Shown: one piece after another, positions 1-8,487 of the stretch
Position numbering within the stretch: the first letter of the stretch is position 1
Layout of the letters: each line of letters starts with the position of its first letter
DNA from: Galactobacter valiniphilus
GTDB lineage: Bacteria; Actinomycetota; Actinomycetes; Actinomycetales; Micrococcaceae
DNA length: 40,517 nucleotides
NCBI RefSeq assembly: GCF_003575975.1
Contig: NZ_QQXK01000032.1
Coordinates: 1-40,517, forward strand
Direction of reading: 5' to 3'
Program-made: the position numbers and the translations under genes
The notes under the pieces: generated by a model
Seen by the model: only the letters and a program-made list of their open reading frames with translations
Databases searched by the model: none
What the model was told of the DNA's origin: nothing

Positions 1-77
1 CAATCACCACCGCGGCCACACATCACTCAAGGGCTCCACCCCCGCCAGCCGCGTACCCAACCTGGCGGGGCAATACA
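1..77 (+). mobile_element. IS481-like insertion sequence, 3' terminal fragment (left end)
   Basis: The first 77 bases are the exact reverse complement of the last 77 bases of the window. They end in ACA, as expected for an element with TGT...ACA termini, and the terminal stretch reads TGTATTGCCCCGCCAGG on the other strand. The element is followed at 78-83 by CCTAGC, which fits NCTAGN, the target duplicated by Bordetella IS481. Only the 3' end of the element is inside the window. The copy points into the window and interrupts a poxB-like gene. Family assignment rests on the termini, the target and the short transposase tail, so IS481 or a close relative is likely but not proven. Confidence 0.75.
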
Positions 78-82
78 CCTAG
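2..82 (+). CDS. IS481-type transposase, C-terminal fragment (partial)
   Basis: Reading from base 2, 26 residues run to a stop: the peptide starts NHHRGHTSLKG and ends LAGQYT. The pattern NHHRGHxxLxGxxPAxRVPNL is typical of the C-terminus of IS481/IS3-type DDE integrase-core transposases. The catalytic residues lie outside the window. The last coding bases of the element are ...CAATACA, and the codon ACC and stop TAG are completed by the flanking CCTAGC, so the stop codon is supplied by the target site and not by the element. Confidence 0.75.
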   Translation, partial: NHHRGHTSLKGSTPASRVPNLAGQYT

Positions 83-318
83 CCGCCTGGAAGGTGCAGA
101 ACTCCTCGGAGCTCGACGACGCCCTCGCCGCCGCCTTTGCGCACGACGGGCCGGCCCTCGTTGACGTCACCACGGCCAGGCAGGAGCTCACCATCCCGCC
201 CAAGATCGAGCTGGCCCAGGCCAAGGGCTTTGCCCTCTACGCGTTGCGCTCGGTCATGAGCGGGCGCGGCGACGAGCTATTGGACCTCGCCGCCACCAAC
301 TGGCGCCAGTTGCTCTAG
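78..318 (+). pseudogene. poxB: Pyruvate oxidase / pyruvate dehydrogenase (quinone), C-terminal remnant cut by the IS
   Basis: The frame that reads LAAWKVQNSSELDDAL and continues to the stop at 316-318 matches the C-terminus of PoxB-type thiamine-diphosphate enzymes: GPALVDVTT, then QELTIPPKIELAQAKGF, then a final SGRGDELLDLA segment. PoxB decarboxylates pyruvate to acetate and CO2 and passes electrons to quinone at the membrane. Only about 78 residues remain of a protein normally near 575 residues. The frame is open straight through the IS junction, with a target-like CCTAGC at 78-83, so the gene was interrupted by the insertion. A GTG at 94 could start a 74-residue peptide but has no convincing ribosome site. 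The 5' part should lie beyond the other end of the IS copy. Confidence 0.8.
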
Positions 319-349
319 CCCCGCCCTCGAAACCCGGACCCACAACGCC

Positions 350-385
350 GTCGGCCCGCCCCTGAGAAAACAGGGACGGGCCGGC
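350..385. terminator. Bidirectional stem-loop between poxB remnant and rsfS
   Basis: Bases 350-364 pair with 371-385 around an AGAAAA loop, with one mismatch and one G-T pair (GGCCCG against CGGGCC, CCCTG against CAGGG). It lies between the convergent stops of poxB (318) and rsfS (436) and would serve either side. Confidence 0.6.
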
Positions 386-435
386 GACGAGTGCGGCGAG
401 GCGGAACGGGCGCTCACCGCGAACGAACGAGGGGC

Positions 436-855
436 TCAGGCGGGCTGGGCGCCGTTCTCGGTCTCGGGTAGCTCGGCCGGGGCCTCGGACTGCTCGATGC
501 CCGGCAGCTCGAGGCGCGGAGACGAGGACCAGAGGCGATCCAGCGCGTAGAACGAGCGGTCCTCGGGGTGCTGGACGTGGACCACGAAGTCGCCGTAGTC
601 GAGCAGCACCCAGTGGCCGCTGCCGCGCCCCTCGCGGCGCAGCGGCAGCTCGTTGTGCTCCTCGCGCAGCGCGTCCTCGACGGCCTCGGCGATGGCCTCG
701 ACCTGGCGCTCGGACCCGCCCGAGAGGATGAGGAAGACGTCGGCGATGCCGAGGCGCTCCCCGACCTCGAGGGCGAGCACGTGCTCGGCCAGCTTGTCTT
801 GGGCGGCCTTGGCGGCGCTGAGCACTCGCTCGGCGACGATGGTTGGGACGCTCAC
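436..855 (-). CDS. rsfS: Ribosome silencing factor RsfS (DUF143)
   Basis: A 139-residue protein of the RsfS/Iojap family, which binds ribosomal protein L14 on the 50S subunit and blocks subunit joining when nutrients are low. Family signs are the segment ending LGIADVFLILSGGSERQVEAI, the acidic pair near EDALREE, the GSGHWVLLDYGDFVVHV core and the FYALDRLW segment. The acidic, proline-containing tail after about residue 115 is an extension of the compact core. The GTG start at 855 is chosen because AAGGAG lies 5 bases upstream; an upstream ATG would add 17 residues without homology. It is the last gene of the leftward nadD group, 66 bases after the tail-anchored protein gene. Confidence 0.93.
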   Translation of the reverse strand: MSVPTIVAERVLSAAKAAQDKLAEHVLALEVGERLGIADVFLILSGGSERQVEAIAEAVEDALREEHNELPLRREGRGSGHWVLLDYGDFVVHVQHPEDRSFYALDRLWSSSPRLELPGIEQSEAPAELPETENGAQPA

Positions 856-921
856 GGATCTCCTTGGGGTACTGATGGTGCGGGGCGGTGGCCCCGCGAA
901 GGGCAATGGGTGGCCGGAGCT

Positions 922-2658
922 CTAGAAGAGCCAGGCCCAAACGACGGCGGTGGCCGCCACAAGAACGGAGGCCAGGACGGCGACGAGGCCCCAGCGGCTG
1001 CGCTGCACGCCAGCTTCGCGGTACTCGAGCGGATCGAGGCCGTGGGCGCTGCTCGCGGAGATGGGCCCGGTGGAATCGGCGGCCTCGGCCTCAGCGCGCG
1101 CCGCGGCGGCGCGCTGATTCGGCACCACCACGCTGATCTCTTGCGTGACGGGCGCGATGAGGCCCGTGTTCTCGAGGCGCTTCTGCGCCGCCCGGTCCTC
1201 GACGACGGCCGGCTGGGCCCGGCGGCCGCCGCGGCGGGGGCGCTGGGTGACGGGCGGCGCGGCGGGCAGGCCGAGCAGATCGGAGAACGACGTCGGGGCG
1301 CCGGCTTCGGCGCTCGCCTCGCCCGCCGGGGCGGCCGAGGGCGCGACGGGCGCCTGCGGCGCCACGGCCGCGGGGCGCTGCCACGGGACGGGTCCCGTGG
1401 GGGTGCCGGGCGCGGGGAACTGGGCCTCGCGTTCGCCGGGGCGGCGCGGGCTGCGCGGCGGACGGACCGCCTCCTGGGCCTTCACGGCGGGCTGACGCGG
1501 GACATGCGGCGCGGCGGAGCCGGTGGACGGCAGGCCCAGCGCCGAGGAGAAGGGTTCCGAGGGCGGCGGGGTGCTGCGGCGCGCGAGGGCCCGGCGCAGG
1601 GCCGCCTCGCGGGCGGCGGCCATGGCCTCGATCTCGGCCTGCGCGGCCTCGAGCGTCGGCGAGGCACCCAGCGCGGCCTGCAGCTCGCGCGAATGATGGG
1701 CGCCGCCGTCCCGACGGCGGCGGTGCGCTGCGTGCTCGTCGGCGACGGGCTGGCCCGGTGCCTGGGCGGCGGCTTGCTGCGCTGCCGGAGTCGCGGGCGC
1801 CGGAGGAGCGGCCGGGGCCGCCGGGCGGTGGGCCTGGGCCTGGGGTTTCGGAGCGGCGGCCGGCGCCTGGGGCATCGCCTGCGCTGAGGCGGGCCGCGAC
1901 GGAGCGGGCGTGCCAGGCGTGGCCGGGCGCGATGCCGCGGGCGTGCCCGGCTGCGTGGCAGAGGGCTTGGTCGGCTGGGGCGCGGCGGGCCGGCTCGCCC
2001 GGGGCGCCGCGGGCGCCTTCGGCGCGGCCGGTGCGGGCTTCGAGGTGCCCGCGGGCTGCGCGGGAGCGCTGGGCTCGGGCACGAAGGTGTCGTCTGCCTG
2101 TTCGGCCTCGTTCACACCCTGCTGGGCCTGCAGGCGGGCCTGCTCGGCCTGACGGCGCAGGCGCTCCTTGCGGCGCGAGGAGTGGGCTGCGGTGTCATGC
2201 GCCGGCGCGGCGGGGGCAGGGGACGGCCTGACCACGGGGGCCTGCGGCGAGGGCGTCGGCGCGGCGGGCTGGGCGGGGGCGGCTGCCTTCGGGGCAGCGG
2301 GACGCTGTTCTGTCTGCTTCGGCGCGGCCGGCTTCGGCGCGACCGCCTCCGAGGACGAGGCGGACTGAGCCTTCGGGGCCGTGGGCGCCGGCGGCACGGC
2401 GGGGGCCTGGGGGCGCGAGGCGGGAGCCGTGCGCGGCAGGAAGAGGGTGCCGGGGGTCGGCTCGGGACCGCGGCGCTGGCGGCGGGCGGGCTGCGAGGCC
2501 TCCGCGGCGTCACCCGAAGCATCACGCGGCGAAGCGCCCGGTCCCTGACCGGGCGCTTCGTCTGCGGTGGAGGCGGCACGGTTCTGCAGCTCCGCCTCGC
2601 GGCGGGCACGCATCTCGCGCAACTCGCGGCGCGTCAGCGGCGGCTGAGATTCCGTCAT
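922..2658 (-). CDS. Ala/Pro-rich tail-anchored membrane protein, function unknown
   Basis: A 578-residue protein begins MTESQPPLTRRELREMRARRE. It has a charged, probably helical N-terminus, then about 450 residues of low-complexity Ala/Pro/Gln-rich sequence with repeated PAAPKA/PAAP motifs, then one hydrophobic helix at the very C-terminus (GLVAVLASVLVAATAVVWAW). No signal peptide is visible, so the long part is predicted to be cytoplasmic with a C-terminal membrane anchor. The start lies 7 bases after the nadD stop and has AGGAG upstream; an open frame extending further upstream overlaps nadD and is not real. Proteins of this kind sit between nadD and rsfS in related actinobacteria (from memory). 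I recognise no catalytic domain. Its composition may only reflect GC pressure on a disordered linker. Confidence 0.8.
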   Translation of the reverse strand: MTESQPPLTRRELREMRARREAELQNRAASTADEAPGQGPGASPRDASGDAAEASQPARRQRRGPEPTPGTLFLPRTAPASRPQAPAVPPAPTAPKAQSASSSEAVAPKPAAPKQTEQRPAAPKAAAPAQPAAPTPSPQAPVVRPSPAPAAPAHDTAAHSSRRKERLRRQAEQARLQAQQGVNEAEQADDTFVPEPSAPAQPAGTSKPAPAAPKAPAAPRASRPAAPQPTKPSATQPGTPAASRPATPGTPAPSRPASAQAMPQAPAAAPKPQAQAHRPAAPAAPPAPATPAAQQAAAQAPGQPVADEHAAHRRRRDGGAHHSRELQAALGASPTLEAAQAEIEAMAAAREAALRRALARRSTPPPSEPFSSALGLPSTGSAAPHVPRQPAVKAQEAVRPPRSPRRPGEREAQFPAPGTPTGPVPWQRPAAVAPQAPVAPSAAPAGEASAEAGAPTSFSDLLGLPAAPPVTQRPRRGGRRAQPAVVEDRAAQKRLENTGLIAPVTQEISVVVPNQRAAAARAEAEAADSTGPISASSAHGLDPLEYREAGVQRSRWGLVAVLASVLVAATAVVWAWLF

Positions 2659-2665
2659 CCTGAAA

Positions 2666-3271
2666 TCACTCCTGTGAGCTCTCCGGGTTCCGATAGAGCT
2701 CGTACTTGTTGATGTACTGAACCACCCCGTCCGGCACCAGGTACCAAACCGGGTCCTGCGCGGCCACGCGCCGGCGGCAATCCGTGGAGGAGATGGCCAT
2801 GGCCGGCACCTCCAGCAGACTGACGTCGGAGAGCCCCATGTCACGCAAGACGTGACCGGGACGCGTCACACCCACAAAGTGGGCCAGCGTCTGCAGTTCC
2901 TCAACATCTTTCCACGACATGATCTTCTCCAGCGCATCCGCGCCGGTGATAAAGAACAATTCGGCGTCGGGCCGCTGCTCGCGCAGTTCCCGAAGCGTGT
3001 CGATGGTGTAGGTGAAGCCCGGGCGTTCGATGTCCACGCGGGACACCGTAAAGCGCGGGTTCGAGGCCGTCGCGATCACCGTCATGAGATAACGGTGCTC
3101 GGAGTCGGTCACCTCGCGACCGTCGCCCTCCTTCTGCCACGGGCGGCCGGTCGGCACAAAGACCACCTCGTCCAGCTCGAACCTGGCGGCCACCTCGGAG
3201 GCGGCCACCAGGTGTCCGTGGTGGATGGGATCGAAGGTTCCACCCATCACGCCGATGCGGGCGCGAGGCAT
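2666..3271 (-). CDS. nadD: Nicotinate-nucleotide adenylyltransferase
   Basis: A 201-residue protein that adenylates nicotinic acid mononucleotide to deamido-NAD, the penultimate step of NAD synthesis. The nucleotidyltransferase motif [11 protein letters not shown] is at residues 10-20, and the late ISST motif (with the following Arg residues) that closes the ATP site is present near residue 165. Length is normal for the family. The ATG at 3271 lies 11 bases after the stop of the upstream small membrane gene, so translation is probably coupled; its own ribosome site is weak. The downstream gene starts 7 bases after its stop. Confidence 0.96.
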   Translation of the reverse strand: MPRARIGVMGGTFDPIHHGHLVAASEVAARFELDEVVFVPTGRPWQKEGDGREVTDSEHRYLMTVIATASNPRFTVSRVDIERPGFTYTIDTLRELREQRPDAELFFITGADALEKIMSWKDVEELQTLAHFVGVTRPGHVLRDMGLSDVSLLEVPAMAISSTDCRRRVAAQDPVWYLVPDGVVQYINKYELYRNPESSQE

Positions 3272-3282
3272 GTGCGCGAGGT

Positions 3283-3510
3283 TCAGTGGCCGGACGGGCC
3301 GAAGGGACCGATCTGCTTGCTCGGATCGATGATGTCCTGGCCGGCCTCGTGCTTGTTGCCGACGTTGGAGTACGAGCCGGTGATCAGCCAGAGCACCAGG
3401 AACAGGCCCATCATGATGCCACCCACCACGAAGCCCCAGAAGAGGCCGCTGCCGCCCTCGTGCTCGGCGGCCTTGCTGGCGAGGGTGACGGCGCTAGCCA
3501 GAACGTTCAT
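3283..3510 (-). CDS. Small membrane protein upstream of nadD, function unknown
   Basis: About 75 residues with one strong membrane helix ([22 protein letters not shown]) and a hydrophilic C-terminus ending GPFGPSGH. The N-terminal stretch [17 protein letters not shown] is mildly hydrophobic. Two ATGs compete: the one at 3510 has AAGGAG 8 bases upstream and is preferred, while the one at 3516 is only 2 bases from that site. The gene sits 11 bases before nadD and is probably cotranscribed with it. I do not recognise a family; small single-helix proteins at this place may be conserved in close relatives. Confidence 0.75.
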   Translation of the reverse strand: MNVLASAVTLASKAAEHEGGSGLFWGFVVGGIMMGLFLVLWLITGSYSNVGNKHEAGQDIIDPSKQIGPFGPSGH

Positions 3511-3594
3511 CGACATGTCTCCTTGAGGGGTGCGCGGGGGCAGGATGCTCCCGCAAAGTGCTTGTTCCCCATCTTAGCGAAGGGGCGGCGGACC

Positions 3595-4914
3595 TCACGA
3601 ACGGACGTGGCCGTCACCCTCCACAATCCACTGCGTGGTGGTGAGCTCCGAGAGCCCCATGGGGCCGCGGGCGTGCATCTTCTGGGTGGAGATGCCCACC
3701 TCGGCGCCGAGGCCGAACTCTCCGCCGTCGGTGAAGCGGGTGGAGGCGTTGATCATGACGGCGGCCGAATCGACGCCGCGGATGAACTCCTGCTGGCTCG
3801 CGATGGAATCCGTGATGATCGCCTCGGTGTGCCCCGTGGAGTACGAGCGGATGTGCTCGAGCGCCTCGGGCAGGGAGTCGACGACGTGCACGGCCATCTG
3901 CAGATCGCCGTACTCCGTGGCCCAGTCCTCCTCGGTGGCGGGCTCCAGGCTGAGCTCGGGGACCAGGGCGGCGGCACGCTCGTCGGCGTGCAGGCGCACC
4001 CCGGCGGCCGTGAGCGCCTGGAGCACTGCGCGGGAGGTCTCCGCGGCGTCGGCGTGGATCAGCAGCGTCTCGGCGGCATTGCACACGCTGGGGCGCTGCA
4101 CCTTGGCGTTGAGGGCGATATCCACGGAGCGCTGCAGCGGGGCGTCGGCATGCAGGTACAGGTGCACATTGCCCTCGCCCGTCTGCACGACGGGCACGCG
4201 CGAGTTGCGCACCACTTCCTGGATCAGCGAGTGGCCGCCGCGCGGCACCAACAGATCGATGAGGCCGACGGCGCGCATCATGGCCTGGGCGGCGGGGCGG
4301 CCGCCGTCGTCCACCGTCTGCACGGCGTAGCGGGGCAGGCCCGAGGCCTCGAGGGCGTCGCGGATGATCTCCACGAGCACATGGTTGGTGTCCTGGGCGG
4401 CCGAGCCGCCGCGCAGCAGCACGGCGTTGCCGCTCTTGAGCGCGATGCCGGCGATGTCCACCGTGACGTTGGGGCGGGCCTCGTAGATGACGCCGACCAC
4501 GCCGAGGGGGACGCGGACCTGGCGCAGGCGCAGGCCGTTGGGTAGGGTCTGGCCGCGGACCAGCTCGCCGATGGGATCGGGCAGGGCTGCCAGCTCGGCC
4601 AGCGCCGAGCGCAGGCCCTCGATGCGTTCGGGGCTCAGGCGCAGGCGATCAAGCATGGAGGCCGAGGTGCCGTTTGCCTCGCCGCGGGCAAGGTCCTGGG
4701 CGTTGGCGGCCAGGACGCGCTCCTGCTGCGCCACGAGCGCGTCGCCGATCGCGAGCAGGGCCGCGTCCTTGTCCTGGCGGCGCAGGGCCGCGAGCTCGCG
4801 GGAGGCGGCGCGGGCTGCGGTCGCGCGGGCGGCGACGAGGGCGTCGGCCGGCTCCGGCGCCTGGGCCAGGGAGGCGGAGGCGTTCGGGGTGCTGGCGTGA
4901 TCGATGCTCGTCAT
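3595..4914 (-). CDS. proA: Glutamate-5-semialdehyde dehydrogenase (gamma-glutamyl phosphate reductase)
   Basis: A 439-residue aldehyde-dehydrogenase-fold enzyme that reduces gamma-glutamyl phosphate to glutamate semialdehyde with NADPH in proline synthesis. The GVIYEARPNVT cofactor-region motif is at about 141-151, KSGNAVLLRGGSAA follows at 160-173, and the catalytic cysteine is Cys278 in RPSVCNAAE. The C-terminal FTDGGEFGLGAEVGIST motif is intact. The start at 4914 is tentative: GGGGAG is almost adjacent to this ATG, and an in-frame ATG 9 bases earlier (4923) is possible. A stem-loop separates it from proB, so proB and proA may be only partly cotranscribed. Confidence 0.95.
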   Translation of the reverse strand: MTSIDHASTPNASASLAQAPEPADALVAARATAARAASRELAALRRQDKDAALLAIGDALVAQQERVLAANAQDLARGEANGTSASMLDRLRLSPERIEGLRSALAELAALPDPIGELVRGQTLPNGLRLRQVRVPLGVVGVIYEARPNVTVDIAGIALKSGNAVLLRGGSAAQDTNHVLVEIIRDALEASGLPRYAVQTVDDGGRPAAQAMMRAVGLIDLLVPRGGHSLIQEVVRNSRVPVVQTGEGNVHLYLHADAPLQRSVDIALNAKVQRPSVCNAAETLLIHADAAETSRAVLQALTAAGVRLHADERAAALVPELSLEPATEEDWATEYGDLQMAVHVVDSLPEALEHIRSYSTGHTEAIITDSIASQQEFIRGVDSAAVMINASTRFTDGGEFGLGAEVGISTQKMHARGPMGLSELTTTQWIVEGDGHVRS

Positions 4915-4932
4915 GCTCCCCATGATAGGGAG

Positions 4933-4977
4933 AAGCCCCGCCCGCACACACGTCCATGACGGGTGGGGACGGGGCTT
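4933..4977 (-). terminator. Stem-loop between proB and proA
   Basis: AAGCCCCG (4933-4940) pairs with CGGGGCTT (4970-4977), with an inner CCCG/CGGG pair. On the leftward strand it follows the proB stop and is followed by CTTCTCCC, only a weak T tract. It could attenuate proB transcription before proA. Confidence 0.5.
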
Positions 4978-5000
4978 TCGCGACCGGCGAAGCGACGCGG

Positions 5001-6155
5001 CTAGCGCTTGGCTCCCACCAGGGCGAGGTCGTCGGCGTGCACGACGACGCGCTCGTAGTGGGCGCCGAGGCGCTCGCGCAGGGCGTCGGTGGACTGGCCG
5101 AGCATCTCGGGCAGCTCGTCGGCGTCGTAGTTCACGAGGCCGCGGGCCAGGACGGTGCCGTCCGCCCCGGCGATCTCGACGGGGTCGCCCGAGGCGAACT
5201 CCCCCTCGACGGCCACGATGCCGGCCGCGAGCAACGATCGCTTGCCGCTGCCCACGGCGGCGACCGCGCCGTCGTCGAGCACCAAACGCCCACGGGTGGT
5301 GGCCAGGTGCTCGAGCCACAGCAGGCGCAGCGGCCGACGGCCGCGGCGCGCCTCGAACCAGGTGCCGACCTCCTCGCCGCGCAGCGCCTCGGCGGCCAGC
5401 GTGGCGGAGGTGACGAGCGTGGGGATGCCGGACTGCGCGCCGATCGTGGCGGCCTGCACCTTGGTGACCATGCCGCCCGTGCCCACCCCGGCCCGGCCGA
5501 TCGAACCAAGGGTCACGCCCTCCAGATCTGCGGGCGAGGAGATGGTGCGCAGCGGCGTGCCGCCGGCGCTCGGGGGCGCCGTGTACACGGCGTCCACGTC
5601 GGAGAGCAGCACGAGGGCGTCGGCCTTCACGAGGTTGGCCACGAGCGCGGCGAGGCGATCGTTGTCGCCGAAGCGGATCTCGTGCGTCGCCACGGCGTCG
5701 TTCTCGTTGACGATGGGCACCACGCCGAGGGCGAGGAGCTTGTCCAGGGAGCGGTACGCGTTGGCGTAGTGGGTGCGGCGGACCAGGTCGTCGGCCGTGA
5801 GCAGCACCTGCGCCACCGTGCGCCCGTGCCGGGCGAAGGCGCGGGAGTAGTGCGCCACGAGCAGGCCCTGGCCCACGCCGGCTGCGGCCTGCTGGGTCGC
5901 GAGATCGCGCGGGCGGCGTTCGAGCCCCAGCGGGGCCAGCCCGGCGGCGATGGCACCCGAGGACACCAGCACCACCTGCGTGCCGCGCGCGAGCACGGCG
6001 TTGAGGGCCTCCTCGAGGCGCTCGACGGCGCCCACGTCGAGACCGCCGTCCACGCTGGAGAGCGAGGACGAGCCGATCTTGACCACGATCCGCTTGGCTT
6101 GAAGCAGCCCAGCGCGATCCTTCACCGGGGAGGGACGACCACTCCCCCGGCTCAC
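5001..6155 (-). CDS. proB: Glutamate 5-kinase
   Basis: Phosphorylates glutamate to gamma-glutamyl phosphate, the committed step of proline synthesis, and is usually inhibited by proline. 384 residues: an amino-acid-kinase domain from about 22 ([12 protein letters not shown]) through [25 protein letters not shown] and GTGGMVTK to about 280, then a C-terminal PUA domain ([17 protein letters not shown] and following). The GTG at 6155 overlaps the obgE stop as GTGA, which suggests coupled translation; an in-frame GTG at 6125 gives an N-terminus closer to the family norm. Neither has a clear ribosome site. Confidence 0.94.
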   Translation of the reverse strand: MSRGSGRPSPVKDRAGLLQAKRIVVKIGSSSLSSVDGGLDVGAVERLEEALNAVLARGTQVVLVSSGAIAAGLAPLGLERRPRDLATQQAAAGVGQGLLVAHYSRAFARHGRTVAQVLLTADDLVRRTHYANAYRSLDKLLALGVVPIVNENDAVATHEIRFGDNDRLAALVANLVKADALVLLSDVDAVYTAPPSAGGTPLRTISSPADLEGVTLGSIGRAGVGTGGMVTKVQAATIGAQSGIPTLVTSATLAAEALRGEEVGTWFEARRGRRPLRLLWLEHLATTRGRLVLDDGAVAAVGSGKRSLLAAGIVAVEGEFASGDPVEIAGADGTVLARGLVNYDADELPEMLGQSTDALRERLGAHYERVVVHADDLALVGAKR

Positions 6156-7717
6156 TGGCGGCCGTCCGTCTCCACGGCGGTGCCCGACAGCCCCTCCGCG
6201 TCGACGTTCCACATGCCGGAGCGGCGCTCGTTCTCGAGCTCCTCCTGCGTGGCGGCGCGGCGGTCCTTGCGGGCCTGAAGGGCCTCGCGGCGCTCCGTGG
6301 TGGTGCGGCGCGTGCTCTCGTGGAGGCGCAGGTCCTCGCCGCGGTTGCCGAGCAGCTCGGCGCCGGCGGAGACGGTGGGCTCCCAATCGAAGATCACGCC
6401 GCCCTCGCCGCCGACGACCACGGCGTCGCCGGGCTTGGCGCCCGCGGCGTACAGGCCGTCCTCGACGCCGAGCTTGTTGAGGCGATCGGCGAGGTAGCCC
6501 ACGGCCTCGTCGTTGCGGAAGTCGGTCTGCACGATCCAGCGCTCGGGCTTGGTGCCGCGGACGCGGAACAGCGGCTCGCCGCCCCGCTCCTCACGCTTGA
6601 TCGTGAACTCGGCCTTGTTGACGGCGCGCGGGCGCAGCACGGGCACCTCGACCTCCTCGACGGGGGCCTCGATGGCGGCGCGCGCCTCGTTGACGAGGGC
6701 GGCCATGGCGAAGGAGAGCTCCTTGAGCCCCTCGTGCGAGGCGGCGGAGACCTCGAACACGCGGTAGCCGCGCTCCTCGAGCGTGGGGCGCACGAACTCG
6801 GCCATGTCGCGACCGTCGGGAACATCGACCTTGTTCAGGGCGACGAGGCGCGGGCGCTCGTTCAGCGGCACGGCGCGGCCGTCAGCACCCGCGAAGGAGG
6901 CGTCCACGGCGTACTTGTCCAGCTCGGCCTCGATGACCTCGAGGTCGGCCAGCGGGTCGCGGTCGGTCTCCAGCGCGGCGGTGTCCAGGACGTGCACCAG
7001 GGCGGCGCAGCGCTCGACGTGGCGCAGGAACTCGAGGCCGAGGCCCTTGCCGTCGGCCGCGCCCTCGATGAGGCCGGGCACGTCGGCGATGGTGAAGCGG
7101 GTGTCGCCGGCCGCCACGACGCCGAGGTTCGGCACCAGGGTCGTGAAGGGATAGTCGGCGATCTTGGGGCGCGCGGCGGAAAGCGCGGCGATGAGCGAGG
7201 ACTTGCCGGCGGACGGGTAACCCACCAGAGCCACGTCGGCCACGGACTTGAGCTCGAGCACCACCGAGGATTCCTCGCCGGGCACACCCAGGAGGGCGAA
7301 GCCGGGGGCCTTGCGCTTGGGCGAGGCGAGCGCGGCGTTGCCGAGGCCACCGAGGCCACCGGCAGCGGCGATGTACTCCTGGCCCACGGAGACGAGGTCG
7401 GCGAGGATGTTGCCTTCCTTGTCCTTCACGACCGTGCCGACGGGCACGGGAAGGATGAGCGGCTCGCCGTTCTTGCCGTGGCGGAAGTCGCCCTTGCCCG
7501 GCTCGCCGTTGCCTGCGCGCTGATGCGGGGCATGGTGGTAGCTCAGGAGGGTCGTGGCCTGGATGTCGGCGCGCAGCACGATGTCGCCACCGTTGCCGCC
7601 GTTGGCGCCGTCCGGGCCGCCGAGGGGCTTGAACTTCTCGCGATGCACGGAGACGCAACCGTGTCCGCCGTTACCACCGGTCAGATGCAAGGTCACGCGA
7701 TCGACGAAGGCCGCCAC
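6152..7717 (-). CDS. obgE: GTPase ObgE/CgtA
   Basis: An essential ribosome-associated GTPase that monitors 50S maturation and stress. 521 residues. The glycine-rich Obg fold occupies about 3-158 ([20 protein letters not shown]). The G domain has P-loop GYPSAGKS at 166-173, switch [10 protein letters not shown] at 191-199, DVPGLIEGA, and NKVD. A C-terminal OCT domain ([17 protein letters not shown] and following) is present, then a charged tail beyond residue about 440. The GTG start at 7717 has AGGAG at suitable spacing; the nearby ATG is out of frame. It is separated from rpmA by a strong terminator and overlaps proB by four bases. Confidence 0.97.
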   Translation of the reverse strand: MAAFVDRVTLHLTGGNGGHGCVSVHREKFKPLGGPDGANGGNGGDIVLRADIQATTLLSYHHAPHQRAGNGEPGKGDFRHGKNGEPLILPVPVGTVVKDKEGNILADLVSVGQEYIAAAGGLGGLGNAALASPKRKAPGFALLGVPGEESSVVLELKSVADVALVGYPSAGKSSLIAALSAARPKIADYPFTTLVPNLGVVAAGDTRFTIADVPGLIEGAADGKGLGLEFLRHVERCAALVHVLDTAALETDRDPLADLEVIEAELDKYAVDASFAGADGRAVPLNERPRLVALNKVDVPDGRDMAEFVRPTLEERGYRVFEVSAASHEGLKELSFAMAALVNEARAAIEAPVEEVEVPVLRPRAVNKAEFTIKREERGGEPLFRVRGTKPERWIVQTDFRNDEAVGYLADRLNKLGVEDGLYAAGAKPGDAVVVGGEGGVIFDWEPTVSAGAELLGNRGEDLRLHESTRRTTTERREALQARKDRRAATQEELENERRSGMWNVDAEGLSGTAVETDGRQ

Positions 7718-7798
7718 GACATACTCCTGGGGTTGTGATCAGCTGCCGCTGTCAGTCTGGGCGCTGATCGAGAAAAAGAAAATGCGTACTTACGCGAG

Positions 7799-7831
7799 AA
7801 CGGGGGGCGGGCACCAGGCCCACCCCCCGTT
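7799..7831 (-). terminator. Intrinsic terminator after rplU-rpmA
   Basis: AACGGGGGG (7799-7807) pairs with CCCCCCGTT (7823-7831). On the leftward strand the stem is followed by a T-rich tail (ATTTTCTTTTTC) at about 7770-7783. It ends the rplU-rpmA unit before obgE. Confidence 0.85.
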
Positions 7832-7853
7832 CGTCTCAGCGTGAAGCGTTAGC

Positions 7854-8105
7854 TCACTCGCCGACGATGTTGACCACGCGGCGACCGCGGGCCGTGCCGA
7901 ACTCCACCGCACCGGCGGAGAGGGCAAACAGGGTGTCATCCTTGCCGCGGCCCACGTTGGCGCCGGGGTGGAAGTGGGTGCCGCGCTGGCGGACGATGAT
8001 CTCGCCGGCCTTGACGACCTGGCCACCGAAGCGCTTGACGCCCAGGTACTGAGCGTTGGAATCGCGGCCGTTACGAGTGGAGCTTGCGCCCTTCTTATGA
8101 GCCAT
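7854..8105 (-). CDS. rpmA: 50S ribosomal protein L27
   Basis: 83 residues beginning [20 protein letters not shown], the invariant L27 N-terminus that reaches the peptidyl-transferase centre, followed by [19 protein letters not shown] and [17 protein letters not shown]. There is no cleavable N-terminal extension of the Firmicutes type, since the mature MAHKK start is encoded directly. It lies 37 bases downstream of rplU in the usual rplU-rpmA-obgE order, with a terminator right after it. Confidence 0.99.
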   Translation of the reverse strand: MAHKKGASSTRNGRDSNAQYLGVKRFGGQVVKAGEIIVRQRGTHFHPGANVGRGKDDTLFALSAGAVEFGTARGRRVVNIVGE

Positions 8106-8142
8106 GGTTTCTACCTACCTTCGAAGCTGTGCTTGAACCGGA

Positions 8143-8451
8143 TCAGGCGATCGAGGTGATCTCGACCTTGGTCAGCGCGGCGCGGAAACCCTGGCGCTTC
8201 TTGTAACCGGTCTTGTTCTTGTACTTCTGGATGACAATCTTCTTGCCACGCAGGTTCTCCAGGACCTTGGCCTGGACCTTCACACCTGCGAGAGCATCGG
8301 CATCCGAGGTGACCTTGTCACCGTCGACCAGCAGCACCACGGGGAGCTCGATGGAGGCACCGATTTCCTCGCGCACGCGATCGAGGGTGACGATGTCGCC
8401 CACGGCAACCTTCTCCTGGCGCCCGCCAGCGCGAACAATCGCGTACGACAC
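8143..8451 (-). CDS. rplU: 50S ribosomal protein L21
   Basis: 102 residues from the GTG at 8451. The start gives (M)[14 protein letters not shown], the usual L21 opening; an open frame 68 codons longer upstream has no homology. The core GDIVTLDRV and the C-terminal [21 protein letters not shown] are typical and basic. L21 binds 23S rRNA early in assembly of the 50S subunit. The ribosome site is weak (GAGAAGTGAG upstream). A stable hairpin lies in the leader 37 bases before the start, described separately. Confidence 0.98.
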   Translation of the reverse strand: MSYAIVRAGGRQEKVAVGDIVTLDRVREEIGASIELPVVLLVDGDKVTSDADALAGVKVQAKVLENLRGKKIVIQKYKNKTGYKKRQGFRAALTKVEITSIA

Positions 8452-8487
8452 TTGGTACTCACTTCTCTCGACGTTGACATTGACTGC

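Noticed and set aside
94-318. The 74-residue frame from GTG 94 as an independent small gene
   Set aside because: The same frame continues upstream to the IS junction and matches the PoxB C-terminus, so it is a gene fragment.
3514-3516. Upstream ATG as start of the small membrane protein
   Set aside because: It is only 2 bases from AAGGAG; the ATG at 3510 has a normal spacing of 8.
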